A DNA stretch of 7,619 bases from assembly GCA_020024055.1 (NCBI GenBank), contig JAHHUI010000069.1, positions 1-7,619 on the forward strand. The letters run 5' to 3'. This DNA comes from Spirochaetaceae bacterium. Lineage in GTDB: Bacteria > Spirochaetota > Spirochaetia > WRBN01. The first letter of the stretch is position 1, and the number at the start of each line of letters is the position of its first letter. Position numbers and translations under genes: made by a program. This document shows, piece by piece, positions 1 through 5,178 of this stretch. The notes beneath the pieces were generated by a model, which made no database searches, was not told the DNA's origin, and saw only the letters and a program-made list of their open reading frames with translations.

Positions 1-1253
1 AACGCGGTGTCAAGGGATTATTTTTCAAGCAGACTCTTTTTTCAGATTTGGGTTTTGAATATGTGGGGCCTATTCATGGGCATCATATCAAAGACCTGAT
101 TTCAGTATTGAAAAATGCCTCTATCATCGACAGACCGGTGGTGGTGCACACAGTGACAGAAAAGGGCCATGGATATCCGCCTGCGATGCAGCAGCCTTCT
201 TTATATCATGGGGTCACGCCTTTCGACACACATACGGGTCTGATGAAAAGCTCAGCCTCGCCGGCAAAAACATTTACCAATATTGTCAGCGAAACATTAA
301 TTGAAGCGGCACAAAAAGACGATCGCATCGTGGCGATTACAGCGGCGATGCCCGACGGCACGGGCCTTTCTGCATTTGCGCGGCATTTTCCTTCTCGTTT
401 TTTTGATGTGGGCATTGCCGAAGAACATGCGGTGACTTTTGCCTCGGGCCTAGCTCTCTCGGGAATGAAGCCCGTGGTGGCCATTTACAGCACATTCATC
501 CAGCGTGCCGTGGATCAAGTGATCCATGATGTGGCAATGCAGGGTACCTCACGCGTGGTGTTTTTGATGGACAGAGCGGGCTTTGTTCCTGCTGATGGGG
601 AAAATCATCATGGTTTATATGATATTTCTCTTTTCCGTGGAATTCCAAATTTAAATGTTTTGGCACCGGCGACGGGCAATGAATTGCAGGCAATGATTCT
701 TTGGGCCCTGCGGCAGAAACGATCTACCCTGATTCGCTATCCTAAAGATCATATCCCGCCCGAAGAGCTTGGCTGTGAAGAGGCTATTCACCTGGGTCGC
801 GGCGTTTTCGTGCGCCAGCATAAAGGCGCGCCTATTCTTTTTATTTCTGTGGGTGCTGTTTTGTCAGAGGTTTTATCTGCCACAGATATTTTAAAAGAAA
901 AACATAAAATTAACTGTGATATTTTCAATCTACGCTTCATTGCTCCCCTAGGCGAAGAAGAACTGGGAGAAATTATGCGTAATTACAAAGCCGTGATTGT
1001 TGTGGAAGAGGCATCTAAAATTGGTGGTGTGGGCGAGCAGATTGCACAGATTGCCGTGCATATGCGCCATCCTTTCCTATTTCGGCATCTGGGTGCACCA
1101 AGTGAATTTCTTCGCGCGGGCACACGAGAAGAATTACTGAAAGCCGGAGGACTGCATCATCAAAATATCGCCCGCACAGCACTGAAAACATATAAAGATG
1201 CACGTGTGCGTCAATATGCCAGCAAAATTGCTATTGGAAAAATCATTTCTTAG
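1..1253 (+). CDS. dxs: 1-deoxy-D-xylulose-5-phosphate synthase, C-terminal part (5' end outside window)
   Basis: Cytosolic thiamine-diphosphate enzyme that condenses pyruvate with glyceraldehyde 3-phosphate to make DXP, the first step of the non-mevalonate isoprenoid pathway. The reading frame is open from base 3 to the TAG at 1251-1253, giving 416 visible residues; the usual length is about 620, so roughly the first third is missing. Visible in order: the end of the N-terminal ThDP-binding domain with a GPIHGHH version of the family GPIDGHD motif (near base 66); the HGVTPFD linker; the pyrimidine-binding domain with the catalytic Glu in DVGIAEEHAVTFASG (Glu codon 420-422), STFIQRAVDQVIHDVA and DRAGFVPADGENHHG; and the transketolase C-terminal domain ending with LLKAGGLHHQNIARTAL. 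The family assignment is firm. A TTG at 48 could be mistaken for a start, but homology clearly continues upstream of it. A chemoreceptor gene follows after 136 bases, probably with its own promoter. Confidence 0.97.
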   Translation, partial: RGVKGLFFKQTLFSDLGFEYVGPIHGHHIKDLISVLKNASIIDRPVVVHTVTEKGHGYPPAMQQPSLYHGVTPFDTHTGLMKSSASPAKTFTNIVSETLIEAAQKDDRIVAITAAMPDGTGLSAFARHFPSRFFDVGIAEEHAVTFASGLALSGMKPVVAIYSTFIQRAVDQVIHDVAMQGTSRVVFLMDRAGFVPADGENHHGLYDISLFRGIPNLNVLAPATGNELQAMILWALRQKRSTLIRYPKDHIPPEELGCEEAIHLGRGVFVRQHKGAPILFISVGAVLSEVLSATDILKEKHKINCDIFNLRFIAPLGEEELGEIMRNYKAVIVVEEASKIGGVGEQIAQIAVHMRHPFLFRHLGAPSEFLRAGTREELLKAGGLHHQNIARTALKTYKDARVRQYASKIAIGKIIS

Positions 1254-1299
1254 CTCTTTCTTAATAGAGCATTGTTGACGATATTACAGAGCAAGGGTA

Positions 1300-1328
1300 T
1301 TGCCTAGATTAATCAGGGACACTATTAT
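1300..1328 (+). promoter_or_regulatory. Candidate sigma70-type promoter for the chemoreceptor-aminopeptidase pair
   Basis: TTGCCT (1300-1305), 17 bases, then TATTAT (1323-1328): 4 of 6 and 5 of 6 matches to the -35 and -10 consensus. Transcription would start near 1335, leaving a leader of about 55 bases. The leader contains a small CCGG-TTAAAG-CCGG hairpin (1340-1353) of unknown relevance. The inferred -35 resembles that of the serS promoter (TTGCCA). This is pattern matching only. Confidence 0.45.
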
Positions 1329-1373
1329 TATCTCTGCACCCGGTTAAAGCCGGTCATTACCACGCTGAATATT

Positions 1374-1380
1374 GAGAGGA
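1374..1380 (+). promoter_or_regulatory. Ribosome binding site that fixes the chemoreceptor start
   Basis: GAGAGGA lies 9 bases before the ATG at 1390. An in-frame TTG at 1372 would give six extra residues but overlaps this site, so the ATG at 1390 is preferred. Another ATG at 1382 is out of frame. Confidence 0.7.
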
Positions 1381-1389
1381 CATGGAAAT

Positions 1390-2412
1390 ATGGAATTTTT
1401 CTCTGAGAATTTACAATCAGAAAACAGCCTGGGCGGCCTGGATGTCAGCAAACTGTCTCAAGATCAGCTGAACAAAATTGCTTACAATATCTGGCTTATT
1501 TATTCGGGTAATTTTATTACCGAACGTGACCGCCTGTCAAAATTATCCAACATCAATATTGAAGAGGAAGAAGCCCTGGTGCGCGCCAAGGAAGTAATGA
1601 AGCATACTTCTTCTTTAGAAACTGTGCACTCTGAAGCCTTGAAATCGGTGCGTGGCGCTGGTGATGTGGGCTCTTCAGTATTAAAAGAAGTAAAAGATCT
1701 GCGTGACTTTATTTCACAGATCAGTGACTCGGTGAAAAATATTAACGACATTGCCGAGAGAGTGCATGTTCTTTCCTTGAACGCGGCTATTGAAGCAGCG
1801 CGCGCAGGCGAACGCGGTAAAGGTTTTGCCGTGGTATCGAGTGAAATCCGCAGCCTGGCGGGCTCTACAGCCCAGCGTGTTGATGAAATTAGTGAATTTA
1901 TTCGCCACTCGGCCTCGACAGTAGAACGCGTTGTTGAGGGCATCCAGTCTACAGTCAGCACAGTCACCAGCACGCATCATCAGCTGGGCACCGCCGGTGA
2001 ACATATCAAATCGGCAGAAAATCTGGCTGTGAAAGTGCGTGATGAAATTAAGAAAAGCCATACTATTCGCCTGATTGACAATGTGCGTGCAGAGCATGCC
2101 TCTTTGCGTGTGAATGTGTATCAGGCCATTCTCAAAGGTGAGTCTTTAAGCGAAGATAAAATCCCCAATTCTCACAACTGCCCTCTGGGACGTTGGTATC
2201 GCGAGAATAAAGGTGCCAATGCTTTCTCTGACCTGACCATTTATCAACAGTTGGAACGCCCGCATGAAGATTTTCATAACAGTATCGATGGTCTGCGCCA
2301 AGCCATTAATCAAGACAATCCCGCTGAAATCAATAAGCATATTGAAGCCCTGGAGGCTGCCAATAATCAGATCTCTGGTATCCTGATGGATGTGATTAAG
2401 AGCATCGAATAA
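1390..2412 (+). CDS. Soluble methyl-accepting chemotaxis-type protein with C-terminal CZB zinc-binding domain
   Basis: Predicted 340-aa cytoplasmic chemoreceptor. No hydrophobic stretch could serve as a signal peptide or membrane helix. An N-terminal helical region (about 1-70) precedes a short coiled-coil signalling domain (about 75-225). The signalling tip is canonical at about 118-155, with LSLNAAIEAARAGERGKGF followed by EIR, the part that binds CheA and CheW in known receptors. The C-terminal CZB (chemoreceptor zinc-binding) domain, about 230-340, has the expected 3-His/1-Cys pattern: His236 (AEHASLR), Cys264 in NCPLGRWY, and His292 and His296 in PHEDFH. In studied proteins CZB domains sense zinc or oxidants such as HOCl; here the ligand is inferred only from the family. 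No PAS, GAF, HAMP or Cache domain is seen, so CZB is probably the sensory input. No cheA, cheW or cheR is in the window. The stop overlaps the next gene's ATG by one base (TAATG), which suggests co-transcription and coupled translation. Confidence 0.9.
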   Translation: MEFFSENLQSENSLGGLDVSKLSQDQLNKIAYNIWLIYSGNFITERDRLSKLSNINIEEEEALVRAKEVMKHTSSLETVHSEALKSVRGAGDVGSSVLKEVKDLRDFISQISDSVKNINDIAERVHVLSLNAAIEAARAGERGKGFAVVSSEIRSLAGSTAQRVDEISEFIRHSASTVERVVEGIQSTVSTVTSTHHQLGTAGEHIKSAENLAVKVRDEIKKSHTIRLIDNVRAEHASLRVNVYQAILKGESLSEDKIPNSHNCPLGRWYRENKGANAFSDLTIYQQLERPHEDFHNSIDGLRQAINQDNPAEINKHIEALEAANNQISGILMDVIKSIE

Positions 2413-3509
2413 TGCCGTTTTCTTTGCCTGATTTGCAGCCATTAAAATCCGCATGCCGCATTGTCTGTAAAGATGTGCTGCGCGTGCAGCAAGGGGAAAC
2501 GGCCCTGATCATCACAAATCCCCAGATTGAGGTTTACTGTATCAGTCTGGCCATGTATCAGGCTCTGATAGATCAGGGCGCCTGTGTCAGCATGATTGTG
2601 CAGCCGATTAAAACAACATTAGACTTTTGCGAAGACAGCGTGGCCCAGGCCATCCGCAGCAATCCCAAGATTCTCATCAGCCTGAGCGCGAATAAATTGG
2701 GCAAAGACAAAGCAGCCATGAAAAATCCATATATCGTTGATGATGTGCCTGTCGACAGCCATTTTCAATATTTGCTGGCCAGCAAACAATCACGCGGCTT
2801 TTGGGCCCCGGGCATCACGCGTGAGATTTTCATCTCGGCTATCCCTGTCGGCTATAGGCAAATGAAATCAGATTGTCAAAAACTCAAAGAGCAGCTGGAT
2901 GCGGCTGTTTCTTTGCATATTGCCACGCCGGCGGGCACGGATTTGCATGTAGACATCAGCGGCCGTACAGCCTTTGTAGACGATGGTGATTTTGCTTCGC
3001 CAGGGCTGGGCGGTAATCTCCCTGCAGGAGAGGCTTTTATCAGCCCTTCTCTCTATAAAGCCCATGGCCGCATTGTCTTTGACGGCTCATTGGCCCTTAA
3101 AGACGGTACTATCATGGCCAAAAACCCTGTTGCTCTTATTGTGAAGGACGGCCTGGTGACAGAAATCACCGGCCAGGAAGAAGCCAGACAACTGGAAGAA
3201 ACATTGCAGCATGGGGAAAATCTGGCGCATCAATTTGAAAAAGAAGGCAAAATAAAAACAGGTGAAGGCGCTCGGTATGCCAAAAACGCACGCCACTTGG
3301 GTGAAATCGGTATCGGCGTGAACCCTAAAGCCCGAGTCATGGGCAATATGCTCATCGATGAAAAGGCCGGCCATACCTGCCATATCGCCATCGGCTCGAA
3401 TTATGACGAAGACGGCCCCTCGCTGATTCATCAAGACTGTGTCTGCCTGAATCCCATTATCACGCTGACCTATGCAGACGGCAATAAAAAAGTCTTAGAA
3501 ATACCCTAG
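2412..3509 (+). CDS. M29-family metallo-aminopeptidase (aminopeptidase T/AmpS-like)
   Basis: Predicted 365-aa cytosolic exopeptidase that removes N-terminal residues from peptides using a two-metal site. The N-terminal part (about 10-90) has the family's alpha/beta layout, with VQQGETALIITNP. The C-terminal catalytic part carries the expected metal-ligand motifs: Glu207 in GNLPAGEAFISP, Glu298 in RHLGEIGIGVNP, DEK at 316-318, His324 in HTCHIAIGSNY, and His340/Asp342 in LIHQDCV. Length is slightly under the roughly 400 aa usual for the family. The ATG at 2412 sits inside the preceding stop codon, with AAGAG at 2398-2402 nine bases upstream, so translation is probably coupled to the chemoreceptor. 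The substrate cannot be told from sequence. The stop TAG lies 7 bases from the convergent protease-gene stop, and the gene end falls within a direct repeat that borders the low-G+C cassette. Confidence 0.9.
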   Translation: MPFSLPDLQPLKSACRIVCKDVLRVQQGETALIITNPQIEVYCISLAMYQALIDQGACVSMIVQPIKTTLDFCEDSVAQAIRSNPKILISLSANKLGKDKAAMKNPYIVDDVPVDSHFQYLLASKQSRGFWAPGITREIFISAIPVGYRQMKSDCQKLKEQLDAAVSLHIATPAGTDLHVDISGRTAFVDDGDFASPGLGGNLPAGEAFISPSLYKAHGRIVFDGSLALKDGTIMAKNPVALIVKDGLVTEITGQEEARQLEETLQHGENLAHQFEKEGKIKTGEGARYAKNARHLGEIGIGVNPKARVMGNMLIDEKAGHTCHIAIGSNYDEDGPSLIHQDCVCLNPIITLTYADGNKKVLEIP

Positions 3510-3519
3510 CTCTCATTCA
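3502..3519 (+). repeat. Left copy of an imperfect direct repeat bordering the accessory cassette
   Basis: TACCCTAGCTCTCATTCA here matches TACTTTAGCCCTCATTCA at 5161-5178 in 15 of 18 positions. The 13-base core (3507-3519 against 5166-5178) differs at one base. This copy spans the aminopeptidase TAG stop and ends on the stop codon of the convergent ImmA/IrrE-like gene (TCA at 3517-3519, read as TGA). It may be a target-site or recombination duplication. Confidence 0.55.
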
Positions 3520-4224
3520 TTCACAATTTTTACAAGAGACAATTTTCTTATTATTCCTTAAAGTATGATAATACTGCCGCAATTTATTTTTGGCCCCTGT
3601 ATTGTCTACTAATTCTTCAATGCAAACCTTAAAGATTTTCATTTGACAGCAATAACACAGCGACTGAGGAGCCTGATGATAGAATCGATCTTTATGATGA
3701 ATAACTTCAAGAGCAAATTGCCAGGCCCAAATTTCCTCCTCATCGTCAGGAGACAAATTACTCGAATCAAAAATTAGTTGAGGTGCTTTGATACGGCCTT
3801 GGAGAATATCCACAAGATTTTTTCTACGGTAAAAAATATGTCCCAGTTCATGAGCTATCAGAAAACGCAGCTTTTTTTCAGCATCTTTATCTACATAAGC
3901 TTCGGGATCATATTCTACCTTAGCCACGTAATTCGCATACAGCATCCCATCTTTTTCACGCTCGAGAGAGATTATTCTGACTCTGGCAGGACATTCTAAG
4001 CCTTTATTAGGCAAAAGTTTTATTTCAAAGCGTCTTAATATATGATGCGTATACAGATTCCGCGCGGTTTTGCCTTTCGCGTCTTCTTTTGCACTAAGAA
4101 CCTCTATTAATTCTTCATTGATATCATCAGAAAGTACACGTATATAATGGGAAAGATAATAGGGTTTTATCTTTTCTGTGAAAAATGTATTTATCTCCTC
4201 AGAGGCGGGTATATATTGCTCCAT
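3517..4224 (-). CDS. ImmA/IrrE-family (COG2856-type) zinc metallopeptidase with Cys-rich tail
   Basis: A 235-aa protein whose centre has the zinc-protease signature HELGH in FLIAHELGHIFYRRK (His125, Glu126, His129). The acidic helix DDEEEIWAWQFALEVI (about 160-175) is in the place where family members supply the third zinc ligand, usually a Glu. In studied relatives ImmA (ICEBs1) and IrrE/PprI (Deinococcus) cleave a helix-turn-helix repressor in response to DNA damage. No such repressor is present here and this protein has no visible helix-turn-helix. An N-terminal region (about 1-110) is unassigned. The C-terminus is unusual: CYCC at 190-193, Cys201, and CKNC at 231-234 just before the end, possibly a second metal site. 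It is last in the cassette operon. The ATG at 4224 is 4 bases after the previous stop and lacks a good Shine-Dalgarno site, which suggests coupled translation. Protease family fairly sure; substrate unknown. Confidence 0.8.
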   Translation of the reverse strand: MEQYIPASEEINTFFTEKIKPYYLSHYIRVLSDDINEELIEVLSAKEDAKGKTARNLYTHHILRRFEIKLLPNKGLECPARVRIISLEREKDGMLYANYVAKVEYDPEAYVDKDAEKKLRFLIAHELGHIFYRRKNLVDILQGRIKAPQLIFDSSNLSPDDEEEIWAWQFALEVIHHKDRFYHQAPQSLCYCCQMKIFKVCIEELVDNTGAKNKLRQYYHTLRNNKKIVSCKNCE

Positions 4225-4228
4225 ACAA

Positions 4229-4579
4229 TTATGAAAAACCTAAATCATCTAGGAATGAAGTCTTTTCAGCTTCATATATCATTTTTAGTTGTTGTTCCTT
4301 AGAGAGTTTTTCTCTTTTAAACCTTGGATTTTCAAGCGAAGCATTCAGCATCATCAGGCAATTCATAGCTTCACGTAATATTTCTACACGGCGCTGTAGA
4401 TCAGAAACACTATATTGTTCAAAAATATTATCAATATCCTGGCGCGATGTACATTCTCTTAATGTATTAATAAGTTCAGGATTACCCAAACCCGCATCAA
4501 CTTCATCTGGATCATTATCTGAATCACAAGAAGGTTTTCCATCAGTTTTTAAAATATTTAAAGAACTGTAATCATTCAT
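4229..4579 (-). CDS. Unrecognised 116-aa acidic protein, middle gene of the cassette
   Basis: I do not recognise this family. The product has 23 Asp/Glu and 14 Lys/Arg by my count, so it is clearly acidic. The first 30 residues are polar and Asp-rich (for example CDSDNDPDEVDAG) and look disordered. Residues about 35-110 look helical, with a likely amphipathic stretch around SVSDLQRRVEILREAMNCL. There is no signal peptide, membrane segment or known catalytic motif. Two starts are possible: ATG 4588 (119 aa), only one base from the GGGGG motif at 4590-4594, and ATG 4579, ten bases from it; I prefer 4579. The gene then overlaps the end of the Panacea-like gene by 8 bases (ATGAATGA). Placement between an antitoxin-type gene and a protease gene makes a toxin, a protease substrate or a third regulatory component possible. 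This is inference from position only. Confidence 0.7.
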   Translation of the reverse strand: MNDYSSLNILKTDGKPSCDSDNDPDEVDAGLGNPELINTLRECTSRQDIDNIFEQYSVSDLQRRVEILREAMNCLMMLNASLENPRFKREKLSKEQQLKMIYEAEKTSFLDDLGFS

Positions 4580-5036
4580 TTTGAACATACCCCCTAAAAT
4601 CTTGATAAATATCCACAGGATCTAAAGCAATACGATGGGGCGCATGAGGATCTTTACAGCTCGCCTTGCGCCAAGCTCCATTCTCATTATGAGACCATTT
4701 GCTTAAAGCCGCGGCAGACCATGTTCCCCATTCTATAAATACAAATTTAACCAAAGGGATATAAGGCTCAAAATTGAATGTTTTATATTCTTGTATAAAA
4801 AAATCATGATGATCTTTTTGTGCATAAAAAACTTGTGGAAAAACAGGGCCATGGGGCCAGCAATATGGCTTTTCATCAAATAAAAAATCTTTCCCCTGAG
4901 AAACAGCTAAATGCAAACCATAACAAATATAGGTCCATTTCTGGATTTTAGTTAAATTAGGGGTAATGTTTTCATTTCTGGCATATCGTAAAATATAAGA
5001 AGAAAATTGAATACTTGTAGGCAAATCATTGACCAT
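4572..5036 (-). CDS. Panacea/SocA-like (DUF4065) protein, candidate antitoxin
   Basis: A 154-aa soluble protein with the Panacea domain pattern: TKIQKWTYICYGLHLAVSQG (29-48), then FDEKPYCWPHGPVFPQVF (53-70), whose W-x-x-GPV-x-P is the family hallmark, and SKWSHNENGAWRKA (112-125), matching the family's 'loT-H-x-x-GPW' region. Known relatives include SocA of Caulobacter, a ClpXP adaptor that delivers the toxin SocB, and PanA antitoxins that pair with many unrelated toxins. It is the first gene of the cassette operon. The start is ATG 5036, with GGGGAG at 5048-5053. An in-frame ATG at 5093 would add 19 residues (MCYIFV...), but those codons coincide with the apparent -10 promoter element, so the longer form is probably not made. 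The family is supported by motif recognition. The antitoxin role is inferred, and its partner here is unidentified. Confidence 0.8.
   Translation of the reverse strand: MVNDLPTSIQFSSYILRYARNENITPNLTKIQKWTYICYGLHLAVSQGKDFLFDEKPYCWPHGPVFPQVFYAQKDHHDFFIQEYKTFNFEPYIPLVKFVFIEWGTWSAAALSKWSHNENGAWRKASCKDPHAPHRIALDPVDIYQDFRGYVQNE
4590..4594 (-). promoter_or_regulatory. Ribosome binding site deciding the start of the 116-aa gene
   Basis: AGGGGGT on the minus strand lies inside the end of the Panacea-like coding sequence. It is too close to the ATG at 4588 (1 base) but usable for the ATG at 4579 (10 bases). Confidence 0.5.
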
Positions 5037-5056
5037 TTTCACCCAAGCTCCCCATT

Positions 5057-5083
5057 TTTTACAAAAATACAATTTTACGAAAA
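5057..5083 (-). repeat. Two near-identical 11-base AT repeats in the cassette leader (possible operator)
   Basis: TTTTACAAAAA (5057-5067) and TTTTACGAAAA (5073-5083) on the plus strand differ at one position and have a 16-base period. Each is itself a quasi-palindrome (TTTT-NNN-AAAA). They begin at the -10 element and fill the leader before the Panacea-like start, where an autoregulatory operator could sit. AT-rich DNA makes chance similarity a real alternative. Confidence 0.3.
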
Positions 5084-5090
5084 TATAGCA
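5082..5090 (-). promoter_or_regulatory. Candidate extended -10 promoter of the cassette operon
   Basis: The minus strand reads TGCTATATT: the -10 hexamer TATATT (5087-5082, 5 of 6) preceded by the extended TGn motif. A -35 is poor (TTTCTC at 17-base spacing), which is common for extended -10 promoters. Transcription would start near 5075, about 40 bases before the ATG at 5036. Confidence 0.5.
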
Positions 5091-5160
5091 CATTTTAAAT
5101 TCGAGAGAAAGAGGTTTCCCAATTTATCATAAAAGAAAATAAGCTGCTTGGGTTTAAACT

Positions 5161-5178
5161 TACTTTAGCCCTCATTCA
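5161..5178 (+). repeat. Right copy of the imperfect direct repeat bordering the cassette
   Basis: This copy covers the alaS stop codon (TTA at 5165-5167, read as TAA) and its last codons. It matches 3502-3519 in 15 of 18 positions. If the block between the copies were removed, the aminopeptidase would keep its TAG, and alaS would end in TAA or TAG depending on which copy remained. Both genes would be intact and convergent. Confidence 0.55.

Larger units (their letters stand above)
3507..5165 (-). other. Low-G+C three-gene accessory cassette inserted between core genes
   Basis: A block of about 1.66 kb, all on the minus strand, that is visibly AT-richer than its flanks. Hand counts of 60-base lines give 17 (4501-4560) and 19 (4381-4440) G+C inside, against 32 (3001-3060) and 31 (5701-5760) outside. 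It is bounded by an imperfect direct repeat. Gene order in transcription is Panacea-like, unknown, ImmA/IrrE-like. It encodes no recognisable integrase, transposase or phage structural protein, so if it was inserted the machinery was supplied from elsewhere or has been lost. I infer horizontal acquisition from composition, gene content and borders together; I have no comparison genome. Confidence 0.6.

Noticed and set aside
1253..1270. GCTCT-N8-AGAGC hairpin just after dxs as an intrinsic terminator
   Set aside because: The stem is only 5 base pairs and no T-run follows, so it does not qualify as an intrinsic terminator.
1345..1371. TAAA-N15-GCTGAATA resembling a sigma28 (flagellar) promoter before the chemoreceptor
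   Set aside because: Only 5 of 8 matches in the -10, and transcription would start inside or after the ribosome binding site.
3510..3540. Bidirectional terminator between the convergent aminopeptidase and protease genes
   Set aside because: Only a 4-base TCTC/GAGA pairing is visible, without a strong stem or T-run in either direction.
4185..4571. 128-aa open frame on the plus strand across the cassette
   Set aside because: It is antisense to the 116-aa gene and the ImmA/IrrE-like start, has a Ser-rich low-information translation and no convincing ribosome binding site.
5037..5164. Lost C-Ala coding sequence of alaS, cut off by insertion of the cassette
   Set aside because: No AlaRS-like frame remains between alaS and the cassette, the far side is an intact M29 gene, and short AlaRS proteins occur naturally, so truncation by insertion is unlikely.
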